Origin: Parasponia andersonii
Lineage: Eukaryota; Streptophyta; Magnoliopsida; Rosales; Cannabaceae
Direction of reading: 5' to 3'
NCBI GenBank assembly: GCA_002914805.1
Contig: JXTB01000199.1
Span: 286,744 to 350,743, forward strand
DNA length: 64,000 bases
In this document: one piece after another, positions 45,040 to 57,634 of the stretch
How the letters are laid out: the number at the start of each line of letters is the position of its first letter
Position numbering within the stretch: the stretch's first letter is position 1
Made by a program: the position numbers and the translations under genes
The notes under the pieces: generated by a model
Told to the model about the DNA's origin: nothing
The model's input: the letters and a program-made list of their open reading frames with translations, nothing else
Database searches by the model: none

Positions 45040-45179
45040 AAAAGCGAACAACAAAGAATAGAACAAGTAAGAGAATGACCACAATAGCCTATTATCCCAC
45101 CTATTATGTCAATAACAAGCACTCATCAAGAAATAATATCAAGATCATCTTTAAGTAACAGTTCAAGTGTAAGAATACT

Positions 45180-46780
45180 AAGACTAAGGAGCTTACAAGA
45201 GATATATGAGGTAACTTAGAATCAAAATGACTTGACTATCTTTTGTCTCCTTGCTGATTGTGAACTATTAAACTTTGATAAAGTTGTTCAAAGTAAAAAA
45301 TGGCGAAATACGATGGATGAAGAAATAAAGGCGATCACAAAAAATGATACATAGAAACTTGCTACACTTCCAAAAGAGCACAAAGTAATCAGTGTGAAAT
45401 AGGTTTACAAGGCTAAGAAGAATGCTAAAGGAGAAGTGGAGAGATATAAAGTAAGATTGGTCATGAAGGGATACAATCAAAGACCCTGCATAGACTATGA
45501 TAAGGTATTTGCTCTTGTCGCTCGTCTAGAAACGGTACGATTGATCATCTCATTGGCTGCTCAAAATAAATGAAAAATTCATCAAATGGATGTCAAGTCT
45601 GCTTTCTTAAATAAAGTCCTTAAAGAGGAAGTCTATATAGAGCAATCATCTGAGTATGAGATTAAGGGACAAGAAGATAAGGTTCTAAAGTCGAAGAAGG
45701 CCCTTTATAGGTTAAAGCAAGCACTAAGAGTATGGAATAGCTGCATCAACAGGTACTTCTAAGAGAACAACTCCACCAAATGTCCTTATATGCATGCGTT
45801 GTACATCAAAGTAAAATATGAAAATATCTTGATTGTATACTTTTATGTCGATGATTTGATCTTCATAGGGAGTAATCCATCTGTGTTCAAAGAATTTAAG
45901 AAAACAATGACAAAGGAGTTTGAGATGACCAACATCGGAGTTATTTGTTACTATCTTAGCATAGAAGTGAAACAAGATGAAGATAGAATTTTCATTTCAT
46001 AAGAAAGTTACGCCGAGAAGATTATCAAGAAGTTCAAAATAAATGATTTCAAGGCTGTCAATGTATTTATCGAATGTGAAGTCAAACTATCAATGCATGA
46101 CGAAGGAAAAAAGGTGGATCTAACATTCTACAAAAGCTTAGTTAGAAGTTTGCGCTACCTGACTTGCACATTCTCTATATCGTAGACCTGGTCAGTCGTT
46201 ATATGGAATCTCCAATAACCACTAACTTGAAAATTACCAAGAGAATCCTTTGCTATATTAAAGGTACAACTAACTTTGCTTACGATATTCATCATCTAAT
46301 AACTATAATCTTATAGGTCATAATGACAGTGATTGGAGTGGAGACTTAGATAATCGAAAGAGTACAAGTGGTTTTACATTCTTCATAGGAGACACTGCTT
46401 TCACATGAATATCTAAGAAGTAGTCAATCGTCATACTTTCAAGTTATGAAACAGAATATATTGTAGCTACATCATGTATCTGCCATGTAATTTGGCTAAA
46501 AAACTTGTTGAAGAAACTATGCATTCTGTAGAATGAAACCACTGAGATCTGTATTAATAATAAATTAGCAATTGCTTTGAAAAAATTTTTTGTCTTCCAT
46601 GATAGAAACAAGCACATCAATACCCGCTACTATTACATAAGAGAATGTATTGCAAGAAAAGACGTGCAAGTGAAGTATGTGAAGACTCAAGATCAAGTGG
46701 AAGATATTTTCATCAAACCACTCAAGCATGAGATTTTTATCAAGTTAAGAAATTTTCTAGGTGTCACAAATCAAGTATAA
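45180..46780 (+). pseudogene. pol: Copia 4 reverse transcriptase and RNase H, heavily mutated
   Basis: KWRNTMDEEIKAI, GEVERYKVRLVMKGYNQRP, HQMDVKSAFLNKVLKEEVYI, KALYRLKQALRVW, FYVDDLIFIGSNPSVFKEFK (YVDD near 45846) and, after further stops, RNase H remnants (NDSDWSGDLDNRKSTSGF) and HINTRYYYIRECI...VEDIFIKPLKHEIF to 46780. At least eight stops or frameshifts are visible. Its RT style is unlike the other three copia elements, so it is a different lineage. Confidence 0.85.
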
Positions 46781-46786
46781 GGGGGG

Positions 46787-47174
46787 TATTAGAAAACAAA
46801 CTTATTTGTGACCTATTAGACCATAGATAAGTAATTTAATTATTTAGGCTTGTGTTATGAGTTGGGCTTATTTTATATATGTGTGTATGTGTGTATAATA
46901 GCCTATAGTTTAATACCCTAATTTCTAGAATATTTTTGTATTTACTAGATAATATAATTAATCAAGTTATTGGAGGTTGAATGGGGTATTCTTACACCAT
47001 CTAAAATCATTCTTGGAGTAGTATAAATAGAGTGCTCCTTCTCTCATTTTATATCAAGCCAAAATGAAGCAATTCAAGTAGTAGTATAAGTTCTCATTTT
47101 CCACCAAAATTCTTTCTAGTTTCTCCCTTAGTCTCTCTAGTTTTTATAGCCTTATAAATCTCATATTTCCAACA
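46787..47174 (+). repeat. 3' LTR of copia 4
   Basis: Follows the purine tract; begins TATTAGAAAACAA (TG start probably mutated to TA) and ends TTTCCAACA. A TATA box TATAAATAG lies near 47021. The 5' LTR partner is absent. Confidence 0.7.
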
Positions 47175-47183
47175 AAAACTCAC

Positions 47184-47329
47184 TGCTCTAAAACCTTTGA
47201 TAGATCTCCATCACCATTTTCTTGGTCTCAAAAGAGAATAAGAACCTCTCATGAGGTGCTCTAAAACCTTTGATAGATCTCCATCACCATTTTCTTGGTC
47301 TCAAAAGAGAATAAGAACCTCTCATGAGG
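47184..47329 (+). repeat. Exact 73-bp tandem duplication in REM copy H
   Basis: TGCTCTAAAACC starts at 47184 and 47257; the two 73-bp copies look identical. It lies in the exon 2 linker and is not a multiple of three. Confidence 0.93.
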
Positions 47330-47634
47330 TGCTTAAGAAATCAAGGATCTATTAAGATTCAGACCATTCCATTGCAGAAACTAAAGGCAAGTAAATTGTT
47401 TTACCTTTTTATCCTAATTAGCTCCTAAACCAGATATTCATATGTGGACATTATGTACTCTTGTGTAATCTCTTTAATATTTTTCAGGGAAACTTGATTT
47501 TCCTGTTAAGGAGAAGAGTGGAGACAAACCTGAGGTGAATAGAAGATCAGAGCCACTGACTAAAGATGAAAAGACTGAAGCTCTTCAGAGGGCGTCAAGT
47601 GGTCTCAAATCTGAGAACCCAGTTCTTATGATTG

Positions 47635-47752
47635 TCATGCAACAATATCATCTCTTTGATAGTTATCACATGGTAAACTTTCATCTAAAGTTTTCATGCA
47701 ACAATATCATCTCTTTGATAGTTATCACATGGTAAACTTTCATCTAAAGTTT
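47635..47752 (+). repeat. Exact 59-bp tandem duplication spanning a splice donor in REM copy H
   Basis: TCATGCAACAATATC starts at 47635 and 47694; the copies look identical. Each contains the exon 3 end CACATG and the donor GTAAAC. Confidence 0.93.
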
Positions 47753-50279
47753 TACTCTCCTAGACAAATGAATGGAATTGGTTGAAGAAGTGTTTGATGT
47801 TTTTATTGTCTCTTCAAAATAAGTTATCAAGACCTATTCAATCCAATTATTTTCAGGGAATACCATTAAAGTTTTTGTGGAAACATCTCAATTATGAATA
47901 TAGTAGTGTGAACCTTCAGATTTCCAATGGGGGTTAAATTCAAAAAATGTCGTCTTGGAATGAGAGCCCCATTCGACCAAAAAGGTTGGAAGAAGTTTGC
48001 TCGGGACAACAGTTTGGAAGTTGGCGATGTTTGCATCTTTGAACTTATTACAGTAGACAAAATTTCTTTCCAAGTTTCCATTTCTCGGGCTTTAGATCCA
48101 ACTAATGCATTCCAGCCAAAGAGAGATGTGAAACTCAAAGCTAAATCTCAATGTCTTAGTGATGATGAACCGAGCATGAGTTCACTGAACAAAACTGAAG
48201 TTGAAACAAGTTAAAATAGTATTATAGACCTCATACATGCCAATAAAATCAGATTATTAATCCTTATTTATTTGTTTACTTACTGCAGACAAGTTTAGGC
48301 TTGGACACTTCACTCAGAGTCCTTCGCCTTTGAGGGACACAATAGCTTTTGAAGCAGCCGAAAAATTCTCCTCAGAACAGCCCTTCTTCAAGGTGATCGT
48401 GGGGAAGCAAAGTAGTGTGCTGGTAGGGTCATTGACTACATGTTCCTTTCAAATTAATATGCTTTGAACTTAAAACATATAAGTCCCTTATAATCAACTC
48501 ACAACATGATTTTATGATCTTAAGTCTGCACTAACCTAACAAAATTCCTATTTATCTTTCAAGTAAAAACATCATTAGATTGCTCAAACATCTCCTCCCC
48601 GTTAACCATTGTTCGTTTGTCAATAAATAATGATAGTTGCTCCCAATAATTGTCTTTATGCAGCGTCTGCCAAATGATTTTGTAAAGAGTCATATCGATC
48701 AAAAGGTGCAAACTGTGACGCTTAAGGTAGGGAACAGATCTTGGCTTGTGAAGTTGTTAAGAAGTTCATCAGGATATTTTTTGTCTGGAGGATTCTCTAA
48801 ATTTGCAAGACAAACTTCTCTGAGTCCCGGGGATGTTTGTATCTATGAGCTTACCGAGAGGAATCAAGTTGTGCTGAAAGTTTCCATTTTTCGTTTTACT
48901 GTGGTTACTTAGTCAAGAGTGCTTGTATTAGTAAGTGCGTAGCCACCATGTGAGATTATTTTTAAACATCTCTTTCTTATATTTGATATGGATTATGGGA
49001 TGACATGCATTTTGCGGTGCGTACTATGTTTTGTAGACACTCTAAATACCTATTCTGATGATTATTTTAATCTAAAGAATGACAGATTGAAGTGTGAGAA
49101 AACCAGACTATATGAATAATTTATGGAAGTTAGTTTATTTTTCAAATCAAAAGATTTAAAACATGTTTATTTTTCCGGAAAAAAAAACACAAAAAAAAGG
49201 TTTTTTATTATAGTCGTTTCGGCTTCATTAAAGCATATTTGGTCATTTGCCTTATTCCAAACGACATGGCTGTATTTGTTGAACAAAATACCGACGACCC
49301 CTTTATGTCTAATGAAAATACGATGTAGTTTGGTATTATGGTGTTTGTCACATATTAAACGACATTTGGTTTTTGTACATCAACCACTTGGCGTTTACTA
49401 TATGTAAAAGGGTTAATTTCATTTTTCTGAGAGAAATTAGAAAAAATATGCATTAAAATTTGCTTATTTTGTAGCATATATGCTATTTTTTTAAAAATAT
49501 TTTAAAAAATATACATGATGATCAAAATATCTTTAAAAAAATTTTGCCCCTTTCCTATAAAATTTGGTATTTAATAGGGGTAAAATAGGTATTACGCAAA
49601 TCTACAGCAAACTTATAATTAAGAATTTTTGGATTAATTTAATCAAAATATCTAAAATTGTTTATTGGGTGCTACATTAACCCAAAATTGTATAAAATGC
49701 CCCCATTTTTTCTAATCTTCTCCATCAAAGTCCCTGAGAGAGAAATAAGAATGCTGAAACTACCAAGCTCCATTATCGTTGCACGCCGCCTTCGAGGAGC
49801 CGACGCTTCATGACCGCCTCCCTTCGATGAAGCCATGCGCGCCAAGTTTTGTTAGATTTCGTCATCGGAAAATGGAGATCCGATATCTTGGAGTTTTCGC
49901 TTACCGTAAGGCTTTTCGGTCACCAAAATTTCATCGGACCTCCTTTTGCAACACTGAGGGTATAGTTGGACTTATCTCATCATTGCTGTCATTTTCCAAC
50001 CAATCTTGGTCATTATTTCATCGTTGGTAAGATTTTCACCATTTGAGTCATTTTACCAAAGTTTGTAAAAGTGATATTTTTATATTTTTTTCGTTAGGTA
50101 ATTATTTTACCTGAGGTAATTATATGAGGTAAAAGAATGTTAAAAATTATGAATAATTACGATTAGTAGAAGTTAAAATGATATCTAGAAGCATGTTAAT
50201 TTTCAAATTAAAAAATGTGATATTTTTGTAATTCAGAACGAAAAGTGATATTTTTGAAAAATTACATAGTGTTGGGCAT

Positions 50280-50545
50280 TATAGATATATGACCAAATTT
50301 TGGACCCAATTTAAGTAAATATACAGTTGTCAAATATTATAGCAAAATGTCTGGTACATATATTTATATACCAAATATAAAATTTTATATACCAAGCACA
50401 AAAAATTATATACCATATACATTTCAGTACAATCTACCAAGTGTAAAAATATATATATACCTAAATATTTAGCTATAAAATTTAAAAAATGGACATCTAC
50501 TTAATCAAATTTAAAATATTGGTCACCTACCGAAATTTCTTTAGT
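50280..50545 (-). repeat. Dispersed non-coding repeat, copy 2
   Basis: The reverse complement matches 23157-23452, from GAAATTTCGGTAGGTGAC through ATTAAGTAGATG and TTTTATAGCTAAAT to the TTTGGTCAT end. Confidence 0.65.
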
Positions 50546-50679
50546 GTTGGACTGAAATCTGTTACTATCCTTGGGGTGAGATTAGAAAATTATTACTTTC
50601 CAAAATATTATTGTAAAAATGTCATTTTTACAATTAATCACGGAAGTTGATACTTTTCAATATTTTCAAAAGTGATATT

Positions 50680-52080
50680 TACCTAAATAATTTTGTGATA
50701 ATGATATTTTCTGAACTATTTCAGAAAAGTGATATTTTTGTAAATAATCAGCAAAGATAATAGTTTTTAAAATACTTTAAAAAGTAGATATTTTAAATTA
50801 ATTCCAGTGATTCTTATATTTAAAGCCCATTTAAGGCTCAGGAACTCGAAATTGAACTCTAATTTCAAATTTAAATATAGTGAGGTCGACCAACGAGTTT
50901 TGATATATAATATCGATATGTTTCGAAATGGCACAAATTTTGTAGCTCTTAGACAGTACCGTTTTGTATGTCATGGGCCAATTTCGCACCGGAACCACTT
51001 TTGACAAATTATATGTCTAACTTAGCATGTTTTGGTACTTTGAATTTAGTGGTGACCCATATTTCTCAATCTGAGGCTCCGGTAGAAAGGTCACTTTCCC
51101 AAGTAGACTTAATAAAATCTCGAAACGGCTGTTTGAATACCTAAATAACCAATAAGAGTTTCTTCGAGTATCTTTAGCTTAGTATAGCTATCATATTGAG
51201 GTAGAGGTTCAATTACCCAATTTTATACTTATTTTAGATTTATTTTTGCATTATAATTGATTTATAAAAAGTCATAGTTCACGCGATAGTTTAATAAAGT
51301 TTATAGAAACACATTAGATTATATTGTGATTGGACTGTGAATTTTATATACACATTTATTTTAATGGTGATTATGAGGTAATACAATGGAGAGCTGTCCC
51401 TGTTACAGTGAATCCCAAAAATAATGCCAAGTTGAATTTTAAAGCATGATTTGATTCTTAGATGCATGGTTATTGTGAACGGTTACATATTGTACGTAGC
51501 ATAGGATCATTCACTTGAGTTTTATTATTACATCATGGTAGTTTAGATCGCTGGTGAGTTGTTACAGTGCTAGATGAAAGACTCAGGCTCCTGTGCGGAT
51601 TTTTGGTTAATACACCTACGAGTAGTCCTAGGATGCTGGATACCGTTATATAGAGGTATCATAGGACCACGACGTAAGAATGAGAGCACACTCATATATA
51701 TTAGTTGATTTATGATATGTAGAATCATGTGGTATTGGTTTTGGTTTTGAATATATGATTATTATGGATATCAATTATTATATAAACTTAATTTATAAAT
51801 GAATTTTGGTAAAATTACATCTATTCAAAAAGGTAATTAAATTTTTACTGAACATATGAATACTCACTCATCGTACTTCTCCCACTTTCAAGTATTTAAG
51901 TATCTGTAGTAGTTATCTTGATAGATAGATAAACTCTGCAACTTATGTATGTAGTTTTATTCTTAATTCCTAGTAGGTGCCTGTATTTTATTATCTTTCT
52001 TTCCTTATTTAATTATTTAGCCTAAATTAGTAAATCTACTAAGTGGACATATGAGGATGGCTTTGCAGTTAATTTAAGAA
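50680..52080 (+). repeat. Long dispersed repeat, copy 1
   Basis: Shares ordered phrases with 60460-61720, notably TTTTGATATATAATATCGAT, ATGTTTCGA, TGGCACAAATTTTG and TTTAGTGGTGAC-like segments. About 1.3 kb, non-coding, diverged. It could be a solo LTR of a gypsy element or a non-autonomous element; ends are not resolved. Confidence 0.55.
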
Positions 52081-52126
52081 CTTGAAACTACAAACAATTT
52101 TTGTAAATTATTTTATACTTTAGATT

Positions 52127-52205
52127 AAAGTTTTCAATTGAACTCATTTTACCAAAATCCATATCTAAAGTTTTCAATTGAACTCATTTTACCAAAATCC
52201 ATGAA
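52127..52205. repeat. 40-bp tandem duplication
   Basis: AAAGTTTTCAATTGAACTC begins at 52127 and 52167; the copies are nearly identical. Confidence 0.9.
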
Positions 52206-52810
52206 TTATTTATAAGTCTCCAAACGAATTAATTATAAGCTTTCTTAACTTTAATGGGTAATTTTTTTAAGTTATTAAAACTTTTAAGAGTTTTAACAGT
52301 TGTGAAATTTATAATGATTTGAGGACCAAATTGAAATTATCTAATACTCTATTTCTCTTAAATTTTTTTAAATTAATATTTTATTATATTTTTACTTAAA
52401 ATTACTAAAAGTCATAACTTTAGATTTCTGGTCATAACATTTCTTCACTCTTCTCCATTTTGTATCTTCTTCTTCCTTCTTCCCTCACCTCTAGAACAGT
52501 CCATAGATCCCATTTTGATGTATATTTGAATCTTTTTTCTCTAATATACTCAAAAAATAAAACTAATATAATCAACATAAAAATAATTAAACCACAAAAC
52601 TAAAACCCAAAGAAGCTCAAGTTTAGATCTTCAGCAGTAAAGTTAACATGAAAAAAGGGTTTAAAAAAATTTAAGAATTAGTGATTAGCCAAACCCATCA
52701 AATAATCTATATGATTCTGTCATCTCTATGTCATCTTCGTTTTTGAGTAATCTATAAAAATTTGATAAACCTATAAATTTTTGAAAAACCCACCCATAAA
52801 AGTGTCAAAT

Positions 52811-53005
52811 GACCATTGAGTGGCCTTTATTTGAACAACCATCAAACGGTCTTCGAACATCCCTTAGTCGAATGACCATTGAGTGGCTATCGAAAAGCCT
52901 TTAGTCAAACAGTCATCGAGCGGTTTTCCGTCAAATAACTATTGAGTGGCCATTGAATATCCCTTAGTCGAATGCCCATTGAGCAGTATTCTGTCGAATA
53001 AATGT
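52811..53005. repeat. Degenerate tandem array
   Basis: About five to six units of 26-63 bp share GTCGAATGACCATTGAGTGG and TCCCTTAG phrases, with unit lengths varying by internal loss. Confidence 0.7.
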
Positions 53006-54883
53006 TTATGAGTATCGAGAAGGAATTGAAACAATTTCGAAAGTTCAATGCATTTTTGATGCACCATCGAAATGCATTGATAAGAGTTATGGCTAGAGAA
53101 AGATGGTGGTGGACTAACAAAGTGTGGCTCTAGCTCTTAAATAAGAACTGTAACCTTCTTCCACAATTATTTTTGTCAGAAATGGTAAACGGAAGAGGAA
53201 AAGGTTTTTTTCTTTTTTTTTTTTTTCCGATCAAAATATAACTTTGTGGAGGAGAATAAAGAGAGAAGAGAGAAGAAAGAAGAGAAGAGAGGGAAAGGAT
53301 AAGTTAAAATTATCAATGGTCGGCTTAGATTTATCGAGAGTCGGCATCGGCTAGGTTTTGTCATCTATTTTGGAGGTAAGAGAAGAAGGAAAAACAAAGA
53401 TACAAAGTAGGAGGAGGTGAAGAGAGGGACATAGTTCTTTTAAGGACATTTTGATCATCGTGTATATATTTTAAGAAGATTTTTAAAACTAGTATATGCC
53501 TCTAAATAGGTATATTTTGATGCATATTTTTCCTAATTTCTCTTGTATGAATTTTCAATTTAATTAGTTCACCAACACTACTTTGAACTTTCCTTTATCG
53601 CATGACTATCTTCAAATTAGTTAATCTGAAAAAAAAAAAAAAAGAAGCATATTTATGGGTACATTTGTGAAATAAACTACTTTTTTATGTTAAAATCCTA
53701 GAATAAAAAAAGTATTTTTTTTAGATTAGTCTCAATATTATTTTGAGACTAATATGTTGTTACTATATAAATCTAACTCGATAATAATACTTTTTGTATG
53801 TTTTTTTCTTGACGAAGTTATTTAATCGGTCATTAATATAATCGCTTGCACAATTTCATTTAAAAAAAAAAAAAACCTTTAGTACTTTATTTATCCCAAC
53901 TATATTCTGTGAAAGCATAAAGCAAAATTATCTCATGTGTTAAGTAAATAATTTTTCACCAACAATTTTTTATAATAATTTATATACTAGTCTCACCATC
54001 CACACACAACGTTGAACATAAAATAATACTGAAATTTTGTTAAAATGCACTTTTTTTTTAGAATTAAAAATGCACGGTTAGTCATAGTGCGTTGTACAAT
54101 TTAACAAAACTTAAAAAAGAACGTGTAATAAAAGTTACAACTTATTGGTCGATTAGATACTGTCAAAGACTAAATTTTGTAATGTCATGGAAAATATTGG
54201 ACTTGTTTAGTCCCCAAAATATGATAACTTATTACCTTTTGTCCAATATTTAACGGGAAGAAAATAACGACAAAGAACATGTACATATAGTATCATCTAA
54301 TTAAAATGAAAATTCACGGGCAAAGTAGAACAACAACTATAATTTGGGGTTATGGTAGAATTAACCGCATAGGATACGGTCGAATTCTATACTAATTTTC
54401 GTCTATGAATATTTAGGTGGGTTTAATTATTCAAAAGAAGAAGAAGAAGTCGTATATAGATGGCTTGTAATGATGTAACTGACATTTATTATATGCCAAT
54501 CCAAATGACACATATAGTATGAAATATATTATACATCGAAAATTATCGGTGACGGGCTATCATATATTTGACCATCACATTGGCATATGAGTTGAAAAAA
54601 ATAAATAAATAAGGAATTAAAGTGGACAAATTAATGAGGACAAGTGGCAATATAGATTTTGTTTGCTGGAACAAGGAATCAATCATATGTCATAATTAGG
54701 ATTTTGTCTCCAAACCGGCCTCTGTTTACTATCTGGGAAGTTGAGAACCAATAATGAAGCGTGCATACATATCTCTTCAGTCTTGAAAAATGAAACATAT
54801 GGGCAGTGAAGAAGATCATTCATAAGCCTTTTTTTTTTTTAAGTTTTATCTCCAAGCTTCTGAAGTTCAAGTGTTCATCAACT

Positions 54884-57634
54884 ATGACTCTTGGTAGCCC
54901 AAGCCAGAGAAAGTTTTGTCCAACTAGTCCCCATTTTTTCAAGATTATTCTTGAAGAAACTCTTGGGAACAAAAAGCTTGTAAGTATAATATCTATATCC
55001 TCTGCTTCTTTTAAATATATATATATATATATACACACACATATATCCTCTGCTTCAAAATAGTTGCTTTTTTCTTTAGCCAAGCTTTCACTTTTGATAA
55101 GCTAGCTAGCCTGAAATATAAGGGGTTGATATATATAGCGTAGCGATTCTTGTGATATGTTTAGTATTACTACATGGGATTTGATTTATTATCTCAAAGT
55201 TTTTCTCCGCACCTTTTGTGGCCAAGCATAGCATGAACTTTTGTACTTGTTCGAACCAGACTTTTTTAAACTTTCCAGAAGCAAAGATACCGTCGTTAGA
55301 GGAAAATGACAATTTGTACATGCATGGCAGGGTCACTGTTAATATTTCTTACTTACATTAGGTCCTGATTTATTTTCTCATATAATACATATACATGTTG
55401 TTTACAAGGTGGGTTTAGTACTATTAGGATGAAGTGATGTAGTCATGTTATCTCTTAATTATTTCTGAACTTCTTGTATAACTCATCTTTCATCAACTGA
55501 TTCCTCTTTTGCTAAGAATCGATCAGATCAAGTAACTATACATGTTCCAATTTAATGAGGTACTTACTACTTTTATATATATTGGTACTCTTGCATTGTG
55601 TAGCAAATTCCTAAGAAATTTGTGACGAAATATGGAGGCTCGTTATCGAGTAGAGTATTTCTTAAGCTTCCATGCGGATCAAGATGGAAGATAGGAGTGA
55701 CAAAAAGTGATGGCAGGGTGTGGATAGACGAGGGCTGGAAAAAGTTTGCGGATTATTATTCCCTATGCCGCGGGGACCTCGTAGTTTTTCGATATGAAGG
55801 GAATTCTGAGTTCCATGTAATCCTATTTGACACAAGTACAGTGGAGAGAGATTATCTCTCTAATCCCAACCATTTTCAGAAGCATTTCATTGATGAACAA
55901 TCCCATGAGTTTGTTAAGGAAGAAACTGAAGATGATGTTTCTGTTCAAGTCTTGGACAGAGTTTCACCTAGTCCTAAAACAAGGGCTAAATCTCCATTAC
56001 CATGCTCTCGGCCACAAAAGAAAATGAAAACCAGTCCTTTTGTTAAAACTCAAAGCAACCTATCTCCTCTTAGATCTAAAGGTACTCGTTCTAAAATTAA
56101 TGGAATCATGGTTGAGAACTCATTTGAGCAAGTACAATTAATTTTAAGCTGTTCTGAGTCAGAAAAGCTTGTTTATTTGGGCTTATAAATAAGTACATGC
56201 ATGTCCATGTTGTTGACTTTGTAAATTTTGTGTAATCTCTTATATCTTTTGCAGTGAAATTTGATTTTTCTGATGAAGAAGTCGGAGACAAATCTATGCC
56301 ACCAAGATCGATGAAACTCGAGCATTTTGCAAAGAAGCAAACGTTGAATGCAAAGCAAAAGGCTGAAGCTCTTAAGAGAGCAAGTGGTTTCAAATCAAAA
56401 GACCCCTTTTTTATGGTTGCCATGCAACCATCATTTGTTGGAGATAAGTCTGCTTTGGTAAGCTTCTTACGAGTTTGGTTTTGAAACAAATTTTCTTTTC
56501 CCCTTCGAAACGTTTCTCATATTCCCTCAAGAAAAAGGAAGTGTTGCTCATATTTCTCTTTATTCCTCCTTTTGTTTTGTAAGATTTTACCATCTCTATT
56601 TGCAACAAAGTACCTCTGCAGTAAGAACATAGACGTGATCCTTAAGGTTTCAGATGGGAGGACTTGGTCCGTAAAGTACAGTTTCAGACTGCGGAATGGA
56701 TCTCCAAAAGCCAAATTCGACCGTGGTTGGAAGGCATTTGCTCGGGAAAATGATTTGAAAGTAGGTGATGTTTGCATCTTTGTTTTGACTAAGAGAACTG
56801 GAATCCTATTTGAAGTTACTATTCTCAGTGAAAATGGAGTAGCAAATTCTACTGTGTCACCAGGTAAACATGAAATTTGCTTATTTTTATTGTGATACTA
56901 CTGTCTTGTCTATTTCTACATAATCACTTCTTTTTTCTTCGGCAGAACTTGAAGTCATGCCAAAAGGAAGCCTATCAATTAAATTAGAATCTGATAACAC
57001 CATGAATAAGATAACTGCCATGTCTACACCATGGGGATGCCGTAAACCATTGCCTTCATCTTCAGGGGTTAGCAGAGCCTCTAAAGCAGCCAGCCATTTC
57101 TTTTCATCAAATCCCCATTTCCAAGTGGTTGTGCAACCAGGTCAATTGGACCAATGTAGAGTGGTAGGTAAAAGATAATATTGTTCTAATTAATATGCTT
57201 AATTTAATAAATGCAGACTGCCTCTTTAAGTTCCAATGGATAAAATTGTACTATATGACAAACTCCTCAATGATCATTAGCACCAACATCATATATCAAT
57301 GTCGTTCAAAAATGTTATTTATCAGCATAACAAGAGTAATTCAAACCGAGTTTCTGTTTTCTTTGCGCAGCATGCACCCGCGTCTTTTGCAAAGTCTTGT
57401 TTCAACAAAAGGACACAAATTATGACCCTTCAGGTTGGTACCGAGAGATCTTGGCCTGTGAAGTTGTTAGCTTACCCATCAGAATCGGAATATAAGTTTT
57501 CTGCTGGATGGGCCGCCTTTGCGAAGGAGAACTCCCTGAAGCCAAGAGATATCTGCATCTTTGAGCTGATTAAGAGGAATCAAGTTGTACTGAAAGTTTC
57601 CATATTTAGACAAACTGGTTTGGGTCAACACTAA
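54884..57634 (+). CDS. REM-type B3 transcription factor E (three B3 domains), intact
   Basis: Predicted exons: 54884-54979 (MTLGSPSQRKFCPTSPHFFK), 55604-56081, 56255-56457, 56584-56863, 56946-57163, 57371-57634 (TAA at 57632). The sum is 1539 nt, phases agree, and the product is 512 aa. B3-1 is at about 14-115 ([42 protein letters not shown]). The linker has SRPQKKMK, a possible nuclear signal. B3-2 is at about 240-345 (FFMVAMQPSFVGDKSALV, GWKAFARENDLKVGDVCIFV) and B3-3 at about 410-508 (GWAAFAKENSLKPRDICIFE). All introns are GT-AG; intron 2 uses AAAG then GTACTC, unlike the GC donor of its paralogs. Exons 2 and 3 are 478 and 203 nt, exactly as in gene D. No transposon interrupts it. It shares its last-exon type with copy H. 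It probably acts in the nucleus as a DNA-binding regulator; the target is unknown. Confidence 0.92.
55015..55034. repeat. AT microsatellite in intron 1 of REM gene E
   Basis: About ten TA units followed by a short CA run. Confidence 0.85.

Larger units (their letters stand above)
45040..47174 (+). mobile_element. Ty1/copia retrotransposon 4, 5'-truncated
   Basis: Starts without an LTR or gag. Degenerate coding resembles the copia linker before RT (LRLRSLQEIYEVT near 45180), then RT and RNase H with many stops, a purine tract AAGGGGGG (46779-46786) and a 3' LTR. It abuts the truncated REM copy H, whose 5' half is missing, so the element or a deletion next to it removed those exons. Confidence 0.85.
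47184..48912 (+). pseudogene. REM-type B3 gene copy H, 5'-truncated, duplicated segments
   Basis: Starts in the exon 2 linker (RSPSPFSWSQKRIRTS) and continues: exon 2 end 47386, exon 3 47488-47672, B3 exon from 47859 to about 48214, exon about 48290-48425, last B3 exon 48664-48912 (RLPNDFVKSHIDQ, GGFSKFARQTSLSPGDVCIY, TAG). The first B3 domain is gone. The second B3 exon has a stop right after SNGG (47934), where about ten residues of the domain are missing and the frame shifts. Two exact tandem duplications (73 bp at 47184, 59 bp at 47635) further break it. The exon 2 donor is AAAG then GCAAGT, a textbook GC donor. Its last exon most resembles gene E at 54884. Confidence 0.82.
48913..54883. 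other. Long intergenic region with several non-coding repeats
   Basis: No gene recognised over 6 kb. 49740-50030 is a relatively GC-rich island with an open frame from 49779 but no recognisable domain. 50280-50545 and 50680-52080 are dispersed repeats. 52127-52205 is a 40-bp tandem pair. 52811-53005 is a degenerate tandem array. 53210-53300 holds a poly(T) run then a GA-rich purine tract. The rest is AT-rich and featureless. Confidence 0.5.

Noticed and set aside
53176..53364. 62-codon minus-strand open frame
   Set aside because: Produced by a poly(T) run and a GA-rich purine tract; low complexity.
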